From an uncultured Acetatifactor sp. (GTDB lineage Bacteria; Bacillota; Clostridia; Lachnospirales; Lachnospiraceae): a stretch of DNA of 55,550 bases. Both the position numbers and the translations under genes were made by a program. The notes below the pieces were generated by a model. It had not been told where the DNA came from. It made no database searches and saw only the letters and a program-made list of their open reading frames with translations. Position 1 is the stretch's first letter; each line of letters opens with the position of its first letter. Positions 17,530 through 24,950 of this stretch are shown here, piece after piece. The stretch lies in NCBI GenBank assembly GCA_910578215.1, contig CAJTPH010000006.1, positions 1-55,550 of the forward strand. The letters run 5' to 3'.

Positions 17530-18057
17530 ATGAGCGTTTTGGCGCATATATCGGATATTATCATACCGGTTCTTATATTTTTTATTGTGGGATACGGCTT
17601 TGTGTCCAAGGTCAAGGTATACGAGACCTTTCTGGACGGGGCGAAGGACGGGCTGAAGGTAGTGATCGACATAGTCCCTACCCTGATCGGGCTGCTGGTT
17701 GCCGTGGGGATGCTGCGCGCGTCAGGCTTTTTTGAGCTTCTGGGAAAGCTTCTGGCGCCCGTTACCACTGCGGTAGGGCTGCCCGCGCAGCTTCTGCCTC
17801 TGCTGATCGTGAAGCTGTTCTCCTCCTCGGCGGCCACAGGGCTGGTGCTGGATATTTTCAAAACCTCCGGTCCCGACTCCTATGCGGGGATGCTGACCTC
17901 TATACTGATGAGCTGTACGGAGACGGTCTTCTACACCATGAGCGTCTATTTCCTGGCGGCCAAGGTGACAAAGACCAGATATACCTTGACCGGGGCGCTG
18001 CTTTCCACCCTAGCGGGGACGGTGGCAAGCGTGGTGCTGACGCGGTGGATGGGGTAA
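17530..18057 (+). CDS. spmB: Spore maturation protein B
   Basis: 175 aa, close to Bacillus SpmB (178 aa). Conserved pieces include IIPVLIFFIVGYGFVSKVKVYETF, GAKDGLKVVIDIVPTLIGL, and KTSGPDSYAGMLTSILMSCTETVFYT. The nucleoside-recognition (Gate) fold spans the membrane. Start is the ATG at 17530 with GGGAGG 8 nt upstream; an in-frame ATG at 17494 lacks a ribosome site. Confidence 0.95.
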   Translation: MSVLAHISDIIIPVLIFFIVGYGFVSKVKVYETFLDGAKDGLKVVIDIVPTLIGLLVAVGMLRASGFFELLGKLLAPVTTAVGLPAQLLPLLIVKLFSSSAATGLVLDIFKTSGPDSYAGMLTSILMSCTETVFYTMSVYFLAAKVTKTRYTLTGALLSTLAGTVASVVLTRWMG

Positions 18058-18231
18058 AAAATATATCATTTAAAATATAACTTCGAGAGCCTTGGCGTCG
18101 AAATTGCCCAGCGGATAGAGGAATATATATTGATAATGGTGGTCCTTAATGCAAAATCCGCCGTGAGAAAGCTGTATGACCTGCTGAAGCAAAGGGGTAT
18201 CCGCGTGGAGTACCTGACCGCAAATTTATGA
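18058..18231 (+). pseudogene. Probable Cas3 helicase fragment
   Basis: In the same frame as spmB, right after its stop, about 57 codons read as a helicase piece: NFESLGVEIAQRIEEY, MVVLNAKSAVRKLYDLLK, GIRVEYLTANL, then a stop. The VLN(T)K..VR.LY..LK...YLT..(MCP) series resembles the C-terminal helicase segment of Cas3 in type I CRISPR systems. There is no ATG, ribosome site or upstream motor domain. No CRISPR array or other cas gene occurs in the window, so this is debris. Confidence 0.5.
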
Positions 18232-18303
18232 TCCCCGTTATCCAGAACCTCGGAAATTTGCTTTAATCCTGGAAATATGTTATTCTTAACAGATACAGGA
18301 TAG

Positions 18304-18453
18304 TTAAGCGACCTGTTGGCGGTCCATTGGACCTATCTCCGGAATTATCCTAAGTTACTGGATGAAGCCGGGAACAGGGGATGGTTGCAGAGTCATCAGG
18401 CTACGGCCGCTGATGCAGCTTTAGAAATCGAAAGAAAGGCGGGCTTGGGATGA
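18304..18453 (+). pseudogene. N-terminally truncated unknown coding remnant
   Basis: An open stretch of 49 codons without a start, containing VHWTYLRNYPKLLDEAGNRG and ATAADAALEIERKAGL, has the composition of a real protein. Its TGA overlaps the ATG of the next gene (ATGA), as in a coupled operon. I do not recognise the family. Together with the Cas3-like piece it marks a decayed interval. Confidence 0.4.
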
Positions 18454-18989
18454 AGATTGCAATTATAGGATACAGCGGTTCGGGAAAGTCCACTCTCGCA
18501 GCAGGCTTGGGCACAGCTTTTCAGGCGGATGTGCTGCATTTTGACAGGGTGCAGTTCTTGCCGGGGTGGGAGAGCAGGAAACAGGAGGATAAGGAGAAGA
18601 TCACAAAAGAATTTTTGGACACGCATGATTCCTGGGTAATCGATGGAAATTATTCCAAGCTTTTTTATGAGCGCCGCATGCGGGAGGCGGATATAATTAT
18701 TATGCTCCTTTTTAACAGATTCTCGTGTTTGTGGCGTGTGATCCGCAGATATATCAAATTCAGAGGCAGAACCCGTCCCGATATGGGCGAGGGGTGTAAC
18801 GAAAAGCTGGACAGGGAATTTATTAAATGGGTTTTGCATGGTCAGAGAACGAAGCAGGCTCGAAAGCGCTATGATCAGATATATTTACAATATAAGGAAA
18901 AAAGCATTATCGTGAGGAACCAGAGGCAGCTGGACGAATGCCTGAGAAAACTGAAGCTGTCAGCTGCGACAGACACTTTCTTGGGTTGA
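18450..18989 (+). CDS. P-loop NTPase, adenylate-kinase/topology-modulation-like
   Basis: 179 aa. Walker A is GYSGSGKST at residues 7-15. LHFDRVQFLPGW and the WVIDGNYSK segment are typical of the small P-loop kinases annotated as DNA topology modulation proteins (FlaR-like) or adenylate-kinase-like. The real substrate is not known for most members. ATG at 18450 overlaps the stop of the upstream remnant. Confidence 0.8.
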   Translation: MKIAIIGYSGSGKSTLAAGLGTAFQADVLHFDRVQFLPGWESRKQEDKEKITKEFLDTHDSWVIDGNYSKLFYERRMREADIIIMLLFNRFSCLWRVIRRYIKFRGRTRPDMGEGCNEKLDREFIKWVLHGQRTKQARKRYDQIYLQYKEKSIIVRNQRQLDECLRKLKLSAATDTFLG

Positions 18990-19031
18990 AAAGCCGGTTC
19001 ATTTTTGAGGTTAGACAGGGAGGGATACGAA

Positions 19032-19814
19032 ATGTACACAAAACAGGATTTGGCTGCACAGCTGCAGTCCATGGGCATCTTACATACAGATGCAGTGATG
19101 GTGCATTCTTCCATGAAGGCGGTAGGAGAGGTGGAAGGGGGCGCCGAAACGGTGATCGACGTTTTTTTGGAATATTTGCGGGACGGGCTTTTTATGACGC
19201 CGGCGCACACATGGGCCCAGATGGGCGAGGCACATTCTTATTTTGACCCGAAAACAGAGCCTGCGTGTGTGGGAATTATCCCCAACCTTTTTCTGAAACG
19301 TCCCGGCGTTGTGCGGTCTCTGCATCCCACCCACAGCATTGCCGCGTCTGGAGCGGCAGCGGCTGAATATGTCCGCGGCGAGGAAAACTGTGCCACTCCC
19401 TGCGCGCCGGGAGGATGCTGGGACAGGCTTCGCCATATCAAAGCCAAAATTCTGCTGGTGGGGGTTACACATGCCCGTAATACCTTTATTCACAGTATTG
19501 AGGAGGTGCTGCAGGTGCCGGAACGTTTTACGGACAATCCGGTGAGCTTCCATGTCAAGCTGCCTGACGGAAGCTGGAAGGAAGCCTTGGTATACCGCCA
19601 TTTTAATCCGCATACGGCGCATATCTCCGAAAGCTTTGATAAGCTGCAGGAGGCGTATTATGAGGCTGGGGCGGCGAGCAAGGTCTTTTTTGGAGATGCC
19701 GAAAGTATTCTCTGTGACGCGCAGAAGCTTTTTGACGTCACAAGCCGGATTTTGTCCAATGAGCTTAACTGTCTGATAGACAGGGAGACCATACCGGAGG
19801 AGTGGTGGAGGTAA
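19032..19814 (+). CDS. AAC(3)-family aminoglycoside N3-acetyltransferase-like
   Basis: 260 aa. It contains VMVHSSMKAVGEVEGG, MTPAHTWAQM, the FxP-like SLHPTHSIAA motif, CAPGGCWDRL, and GVTHARNTFIHSIEE. These are signatures of the antibiotic N-acetyltransferase (AAC(3)/YokD) fold. Chromosomal members often have no proven resistance role. The ATG at 19032 has GGGAGGG just upstream. It is convergent with the permease gene, separated by about 20 nt. Confidence 0.85.
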   Translation: MYTKQDLAAQLQSMGILHTDAVMVHSSMKAVGEVEGGAETVIDVFLEYLRDGLFMTPAHTWAQMGEAHSYFDPKTEPACVGIIPNLFLKRPGVVRSLHPTHSIAASGAAAAEYVRGEENCATPCAPGGCWDRLRHIKAKILLVGVTHARNTFIHSIEEVLQVPERFTDNPVSFHVKLPDGSWKEALVYRHFNPHTAHISESFDKLQEAYYEAGAASKVFFGDAESILCDAQKLFDVTSRILSNELNCLIDRETIPEEWWR

Positions 19815-19835
19815 GAAGGCGCTGCTGCTCCCAGG

Positions 19836-21800
19836 TCAGCGATTCCCCGGCAGCACATTCCGTCTCAGGCTTGTGTAGGCAAGCAGGATATAGACGGCAT
19901 AGATCAGGAAAAATATGCACAGGGCGATACAAACGATAGCGGCAGGGCTGGAGGCGCCTACCATTACCCCCGGCTCCGGAGTTTTTGCCAGATTCAGGAT
20001 GAACGGTATGCCGATTAAAATTGACGGCACGGCCGGCATCGTATAATAAATAGCGAATTGGGTGCGCAGGGCTGCCGCCATTTCCCGGCGGTCCATTCCC
20101 AGCTTCCGGAGCAGCTCAAATTGTCTCTGGTAGCGGTCCGACTCACTGAGCTGCTGGATGGTCAGTATGGTGGCCGCGGTCATGGTCAAGGCAAGCGCCA
20201 GAAAAAAGAGCGGAAAAACGGAGAGGGCAGTCATGGCCGCTACCTGAGCATCTTCGTCGGCCTTTGTGGTGACAAAGGCATAGGCTTCGGGGTCGGTCAT
20301 CAGGTTGTCCTTAGCTTTTGTTATATCGTTAAGAGCTTCATATTGTGCCGCGGTTACCGGCTCAGACGTTTTGGCTGCGTAGGACAGGTGATGGATGTCC
20401 AGCCCCTGCGTGGCATCATCGGGGACAACCAAAATATAACCCCGCCCGTTGGCGACACCGTAGCTTTGGTACAAATGTTCGGTGTATATACTGCCCGGTG
20501 TCAGCGTAGTGCCGCCCAGGGTAATAGACCGGGTATAGTTTTGCAGCGTTTCCTCCAAATAGGTCATGCAGTGGATGAGATATCGGCCCGGCTCCGGCTC
20601 TGCCGGCGGATATCCTGCAATTGCCCGCAGGGCAGCGTAGTCGCTCCAGCGAAGGACGGTGTCCTGGTGGTAATTATAATAATAGTAGACGGTACGACTG
20701 CTGATAAAGTCCTGCACCTGGGGACTGCCGGTTAAATAGACCCGGTACAAAAGCGACTGCTCCACGGGAATATTTTCCGCGATATAATCCAGGTAGGGCT
20801 CGGGATTCTGTGTCTCGCCCTCAATGCCAAAATACAGGTCGAAGCAGGCGCTTTCCGCCGCCCGGCCCCGGAACAGCCCGTGAAAGACCAGACCGCTTCC
20901 CTCGGTCATCAGGGTGGCAGCAAAGATCATGGATATGACGGACATGACGATACCCATGGTGGCAAGCTTCGCGGTCAGAGTGCGAAAGACCAGCAGGTTC
21001 TGGCCGCGGTATTTCCGTGCAGGCTTTCGGTCAAAGTAGCCGGGAACACCGGAGGCAAAGCTGAGGAAAAAGCCGAACAGAAACAGGATAATGCACCCCG
21101 CTCCAATGACTCCCAAAAACATATTGCCCGCAGTCAGCAGGAGGGTTCCGATAACGCCCAGCACAATGGATACGGAAAAAATCCACCGCCGTTTTCTGCC
21201 GGTCTGAACCACAATACCTTCGTTCTGCCTGTCAAAATAGATGAGGTCGTATATTTTCATCTTCCGGATGCGCTTACGGTTTCTGCGGAGGGCATGCAGG
21301 TAGATCAGGGCGAAATAGAACGCCGTCAGCGCCGTGGCGGGAAGGGAGAGACCTAAGGTAAAACGGTAGGGCAGCCCGAACAGGGTAAGGATAATGGCCC
21401 GGAACGTCTGATAGAGCAGTGCTCCCAGCACAAGCCCCAGAGCCAGGGAGCAGCCTCCCACTGCCAGGTTTTCCAGGAAAAACAATCGTGCAACCTGCCT
21501 GTTCTCCAGCCCGATCAGCAGGTAGGTTCCCAGCTCCCGGCTGCGGCGCAGGAGCATGAATCCGGTGGCGTATGCCACAAGCCAGCCGAACACGCACACG
21601 ACCACGATGCTGGCAAGGACGATCATCAGAGGAAGGGAGTCCATGCTGCTTTGCAGGCTTATTATTTCCTGGGAGAACACCAGGCCGTTAAAGGCATAGA
21701 GCAGAGCGGCTGACATAACTACGGTTACGAAGTAGACCATATAATCCCGCGCCTGTCTTTTGGCGTTGCGCAGGGACAGCTTAGATAACGTCACTGACAT
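19836..21800 (-). CDS. BceB-like ABC transporter permease (FtsX domains)
   Basis: About 654 aa with the BceB layout: one helix plus three near the N-terminus (first FtsX domain), a large extracellular domain of about 200 aa between central helices, and a C-terminal FtsX domain. It starts MSVTLSKLSLRNAKRQARDYMVYF, typical of the family. It works with the adjacent ATPase to sense and remove peptide antibiotics from their lipid targets. The MSVTL start overlaps the ATPase stop by 20 nt; the frame extends 8 codons further upstream without a ribosome site. Confidence 0.92.
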   Translation of the reverse strand: MSVTLSKLSLRNAKRQARDYMVYFVTVVMSAALLYAFNGLVFSQEIISLQSSMDSLPLMIVLASIVVVCVFGWLVAYATGFMLLRRSRELGTYLLIGLENRQVARLFFLENLAVGGCSLALGLVLGALLYQTFRAIILTLFGLPYRFTLGLSLPATALTAFYFALIYLHALRRNRKRIRKMKIYDLIYFDRQNEGIVVQTGRKRRWIFSVSIVLGVIGTLLLTAGNMFLGVIGAGCIILFLFGFFLSFASGVPGYFDRKPARKYRGQNLLVFRTLTAKLATMGIVMSVISMIFAATLMTEGSGLVFHGLFRGRAAESACFDLYFGIEGETQNPEPYLDYIAENIPVEQSLLYRVYLTGSPQVQDFISSRTVYYYYNYHQDTVLRWSDYAALRAIAGYPPAEPEPGRYLIHCMTYLEETLQNYTRSITLGGTTLTPGSIYTEHLYQSYGVANGRGYILVVPDDATQGLDIHHLSYAAKTSEPVTAAQYEALNDITKAKDNLMTDPEAYAFVTTKADEDAQVAAMTALSVFPLFFLALALTMTAATILTIQQLSESDRYQRQFELLRKLGMDRREMAAALRTQFAIYYTMPAVPSILIGIPFILNLAKTPEPGVMVGASSPAAIVCIALCIFFLIYAVYILLAYTSLRRNVLPGNR

Positions 21801-22539
21801 CACCTCCCAACGCCGCCAGCACATCTAATATCTCATGATAAAATACCGATCGTCCCCGTTCTCCCCGAAGAAGCTCGTTAAAGACCCGCCCGTCCTTCAG
21901 AAACAGCACCCGCCCGGCATAGCTGGCGCTGTATGCGTCGTGGGTGACCATCAGTATGGTGGCGCCCGGGTCCCGGTTTATGGCGGACATGATTTCCAGC
22001 AGATTTTTGGACGCCCTGGAATCCAGCGCCCCTGTGGGTTCGTCTGCGAGGATAAGGGACTGCCCTGCAACCATGGCGCGGGCACAGGCAGTCCGCTGCT
22101 TCTGTCCGCCGGACACCTGGTAGGGAAATTTCCCCAGTATATCGGTGATTCCCAGCTTTCCGGCAACCTCCCTCACTTTATTTTGAACGGCATTTGGGTC
22201 GGTATGGTTCAGGGTGAGGGCAAGACCGATGTTTTCCTCCACAGTCAGGGTGTCCAGCAGGTTAAAATCCTGAAACACAAAGCCCAGCCGTTCCCGGCGG
22301 AATTTTGCCAATTCGCTCTCCGACAGGTCGGATATGCTTACTCCGTCCAGCAGGATCTTTCCCGCGCTGATCGTATCGATGGTGGAGATACAGTTGAGCA
22401 GGGTAGTCTTTCCGCTGCCCGAAGCCCCCATGATGGCCAGAAACTCCCCGGCGTCCACATTGAAGCTTACCCGGTCCAGAGCCTTTGTGACATTATTGCG
22501 GCTTCCGTAATATTTTTCTATGTTTTGTACTTGCAGCAT
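21781..22539 (-). CDS. BceA-like ABC transporter ATPase
   Basis: 252 aa. Walker A is GASGSGKTT, the signature is VSGGQKQR, Walker B is LILADEPTGALD, and the switch His lies in MVTHD. It belongs to the MacB/BceA group. The gene lies between the sensor kinase and permease genes. AAAGGAGG precedes the ATG. A BceR-type inverted repeat lies 75 nt upstream of the start, suggesting its own inducible promoter. Confidence 0.95.
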   Translation of the reverse strand: MLQVQNIEKYYGSRNNVTKALDRVSFNVDAGEFLAIMGASGSGKTTLLNCISTIDTISAGKILLDGVSISDLSESELAKFRRERLGFVFQDFNLLDTLTVEENIGLALTLNHTDPNAVQNKVREVAGKLGITDILGKFPYQVSGGQKQRTACARAMVAGQSLILADEPTGALDSRASKNLLEIMSAINRDPGATILMVTHDAYSASYAGRVLFLKDGRVFNELLRGERGRSVFYHEILDVLAALGGDVSDVI

Positions 22540-22614
22540 AGCGTTCGCCTCCTTTGCTGTATTCAGGATACATCAAACGCCCCGCCGATGGTATCGGATT
22601 AATATGGTTTTTCC

Positions 22615-22628
22615 TTACATTTTTGTAA
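22615..22628. promoter_or_regulatory. BceR-type operator upstream of bceA-like gene
   Basis: TTACA-TTTT-TGTAA is a perfect match to the known BceR-family binding pattern TNACA-N4-TGTAA. It extends to a 7-bp inverted repeat (22613-22630). It overlaps the stop codon of the sensor kinase and lies upstream of the ABC genes on the minus strand. Confidence 0.7.
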
Positions 22629-23625
22629 GGTTTTCCTTTGCGGGAAAGGTCAGGAGTACCGTCGTTCCTTCACCCTCCTCCGAGGTCAGGCGCAGGTCCA
22701 GGTCAAGAAATCCTGCCAGCTTCTTGCACAGATACAGCCCCATGCCTGTGGAGCCGTTCCGGCTGCGGCCGTTGCTGCCGGTGAAGCCCCGGTCAAGGAC
22801 CCGCGGCAGCTCATGGGCGGGGATGCCGATGCCGTTGTCCCGGACAGTGAGCTGTACCTGTTTTCCCAGGGGCCGTGCCGAGATGAAGACGACAGGGCTT
22901 TCTCCACGGTAACGGGCGGCGTTTTGCAGCAGCTGCCCCAGTATGAAGGCTGCCCACTTTCCGTCGGTATAGACGCAGCAATCCAGCCCTTCGGTTTCCA
23001 GCCGGACATTATTTTGAATGAGGAGGGTACGGTGGTTCTCCACTGCCTGAGTCACGATTTCATTCAGCCTTGTCTGGCGGATGACACAGTCCCGTTCAGG
23101 GCTTTCCGCCCGTGCATAGAACAGGGCGCGCTCCACATGAGCCTCCACCTGTCCCAGTTCAAAGGTAAGCCTGCGGCGGGTGTCTCCCTCCAGATTCCGG
23201 CAGATAAGCCTGGCGGCGGTGATGGGAGTTTTGATTTCATGGACCCAGCGCTCCACATATTCCCGGTATTCCCGCTGGGCTGCCCGGGCGTCGGACACCT
23301 CGCCCACCATGTCCCGCCCCGCCCGGCGGGTCAGGTCAAACAGACGTCTCTCATACGGGTTTCGGGGCGGCGGCACACATTCGGTGAACAAATACGTCTG
23401 ATCCAGCCCCGCCATAACGGCCTCCAGCTCCCGAAGTCTGGACCGCTGGCGGAGAAAGCCGACAATCAGTACTGTCCCCAGGACAGTCAGCACCACAGCC
23501 AGCAGAATGATGATAATACCTGGCTGAGTCCCGGTAGCCAGAAGGAAAAGTGCCGTCAGTGCGGCACAGGACAGTTGAAGTACGATTTGCCCCAATCTGT
23601 CGGAAAGAAACTCACGCAAGCTCAT
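22615..23625 (-). CDS. BceS-like intramembrane-sensing histidine kinase
   Basis: 336 aa. Two N-terminal helices with a very short outer loop leave almost no extracellular sensor, as in BceS kinases that listen to their ABC transporter. The H-box is VERWVHEIKTPI. The ATP-binding G1/G2 boxes are VRDNGIGIP and GSTGMGLYLCKKLA. The ATG overlaps the response regulator stop (ATGA), so the pair is translationally coupled. Confidence 0.93.
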   Translation of the reverse strand: MSLREFLSDRLGQIVLQLSCAALTALFLLATGTQPGIIIILLAVVLTVLGTVLIVGFLRQRSRLRELEAVMAGLDQTYLFTECVPPPRNPYERRLFDLTRRAGRDMVGEVSDARAAQREYREYVERWVHEIKTPITAARLICRNLEGDTRRRLTFELGQVEAHVERALFYARAESPERDCVIRQTRLNEIVTQAVENHRTLLIQNNVRLETEGLDCCVYTDGKWAAFILGQLLQNAARYRGESPVVFISARPLGKQVQLTVRDNGIGIPAHELPRVLDRGFTGSNGRSRNGSTGMGLYLCKKLAGFLDLDLRLTSEEGEGTTVLLTFPAKENLTKM

Positions 23626-24287
23626 AGCTGATACCCCATTCCCCGCCGGGTTTTAATGTAATCGGGAAGACCGAGCTCCCCAAGCTTGCCCCGCAGCCTG
23701 GTTATGTTGACGCTGAGGGTATTATCGTCGATATAAATCTGGCTGTCCCACAGAGCGTCGATTAAGTCTGCCCGGGATACGATGCATCCCTGATGCTCCA
23801 TGAGGCAGGCCAGTATTTTCAGTTCGTTTCGGGTCAGATCTACAGTCTTTCCGCCCACGGATGCCGTTCCCTGGGTCAGACGGAGGATCAGTCCTGCCGC
23901 CTGCAGCGTGTCCGGTTCCGGGGTGTCTCCTGTCCGGCGCAGGACCGCCTTGATCCGAGCAAGCAGGACGGGGACGCTGTAGGGCTTTGTGATATAATCG
24001 TCTCCGCCCAGACTTAAGCCCCGTACTTCGTCCTGCCCGGAATCCCGGCTGGTCACAAAGATTACCGGCGCGCGGACCGCCTTTCGCAGACCTGCGCACA
24101 GAATGAAACCGTCCTGCCCGGGAAGACCGATATCCAGCAGGATAAGGTCCGGTGCAATTTGTGCAGCCTGCTCCGCAATATCTGCAAAGTCGGTCACTGC
24201 CACGGAGCAGTAGCCTTCGTTATCCAAAAGGAGGGCCAGTTCGTCCCGGATCGTGGGGTCGTCTTCGATAATCATAATCTTGTGCAT
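23622..24287 (-). CDS. BceR-like OmpR-family response regulator
   Basis: 221 aa. The receiver domain has IIEDDPTIRDE, phospho-acceptor Asp in LILLDIGLPGQDG, VTSR, and the Lys in ITKPY. A winged-helix DNA-binding domain follows, ending in DNTLSVNITRLRGKL and IKTRRGMGYQL. It is the first gene of the kinase/transporter cluster. It probably binds the inverted repeat at 22615-22628. Confidence 0.95.
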   Translation of the reverse strand: MHKIMIIEDDPTIRDELALLLDNEGYCSVAVTDFADIAEQAAQIAPDLILLDIGLPGQDGFILCAGLRKAVRAPVIFVTSRDSGQDEVRGLSLGGDDYITKPYSVPVLLARIKAVLRRTGDTPEPDTLQAAGLILRLTQGTASVGGKTVDLTRNELKILACLMEHQGCIVSRADLIDALWDSQIYIDDNTLSVNITRLRGKLGELGLPDYIKTRRGMGYQL

Positions 24288-24349
24288 TTCCGCTTTCCTT
24301 TCCTGCGTCCCGGCAGATATGGAATCAGAAGCCGGCGCATAATTTCATT

Positions 24350-24376
24350 ATTATACCTTAAAAAGGAAGAAAACAA
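24350..24376 (-). promoter_or_regulatory. Candidate promoter for the response regulator operon
   Basis: On the minus strand TATAAT (24350-24355) lies about 60 nt before the start. TTGTTT (24371-24376) lies 15 nt upstream of it, which is shorter than ideal. Confidence 0.45.
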
Positions 24377-24443
24377 TAGTAAAATACTATTTTTTTAAAT
24401 TCACCGAAGTTTGCAGTACCAGGGCAGATATGATTATAAGGGA

Positions 24444-24472
24444 TTGACACCATTGTATTATCGTGGTATAGT
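24444..24472 (+). promoter_or_regulatory. Sigma-A promoter for the secreted Cys-rich protein
   Basis: TTGACA, a 17-nt spacer and TATAGT give a near-consensus promoter. It lies about 120 nt before the start at 24593, leaving an untranslated leader. Apart from this and the opposite-strand promoter, the 24288-24592 gap shows nothing else clear. Confidence 0.8.
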
Positions 24473-24592
24473 TAAAACGCGCGTGAAGAAGCTTCTGTCA
24501 TAAAGCTGTATTTATCATTACATAACGGTCTGCAGAACCCAGAACCGTGAGAAAAGGAAGTTCTGACAAATTAAAAACGGAGGTAGTATTGC

Positions 24593-24928
24593 ATGAAAAA
24601 ATTAAAGATTAAGAAGGTAATGTTGGCGGCTGCGCTGGCAGTGGGCCTGGGGGTGACTGGCGCTGCGGAAACGGCACAGGCGGCAGAGGGAGCGGCAGGT
24701 CAATGTGAACATCCGGAGGAGGATTGGGTATATCAGGTCACATTAGTTTCCTATGATACACGGGACAACAATAGGTTTACCCATACAAAATACACACAGG
24801 AGATATATATGTGCGGTATCTGTGGTTATATAATCAATGGAGATATAGTAGTTGAGGAGGAGTCCCATGCTTTAGTCAATTCCACAGGAAACAGGTGGGA
24901 ATGTACCCATTGCGATTATTGGGAATAA
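24593..24928 (+). CDS. Secreted small Cys/His-rich protein
   Basis: 111 aa. A signal peptide (positive KKLKIKK, hydrophobic core, cleavage after about AQA-A) occupies about residues 1-31. The mature part has QCEHPEEDW, YMCGICGYI and WECTHCDYW. Two CxxC-type pairs plus His suggest a zinc-ribbon or disulfide-stabilised fold. I do not recognise the family. It is followed 22 nt later by a solute-binding lipoprotein and may be co-transcribed with it. Confidence 0.7.
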   Translation: MKKLKIKKVMLAAALAVGLGVTGAAETAQAAEGAAGQCEHPEEDWVYQVTLVSYDTRDNNRFTHTKYTQEIYMCGICGYIINGDIVVEEESHALVNSTGNRWECTHCDYWE

Positions 24929-24950
24929 GCCGAAAAGGAGGGCTGAGAGA

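Noticed and set aside
18058..18231. Functional CRISPR-Cas locus
   Set aside because: Only a short Cas3-like fragment is present, with no array and no other cas genes.
20058..20735. 225-codon plus-strand frame inside the BceB-like permease gene
   Set aside because: Shadow of the well supported minus-strand gene.
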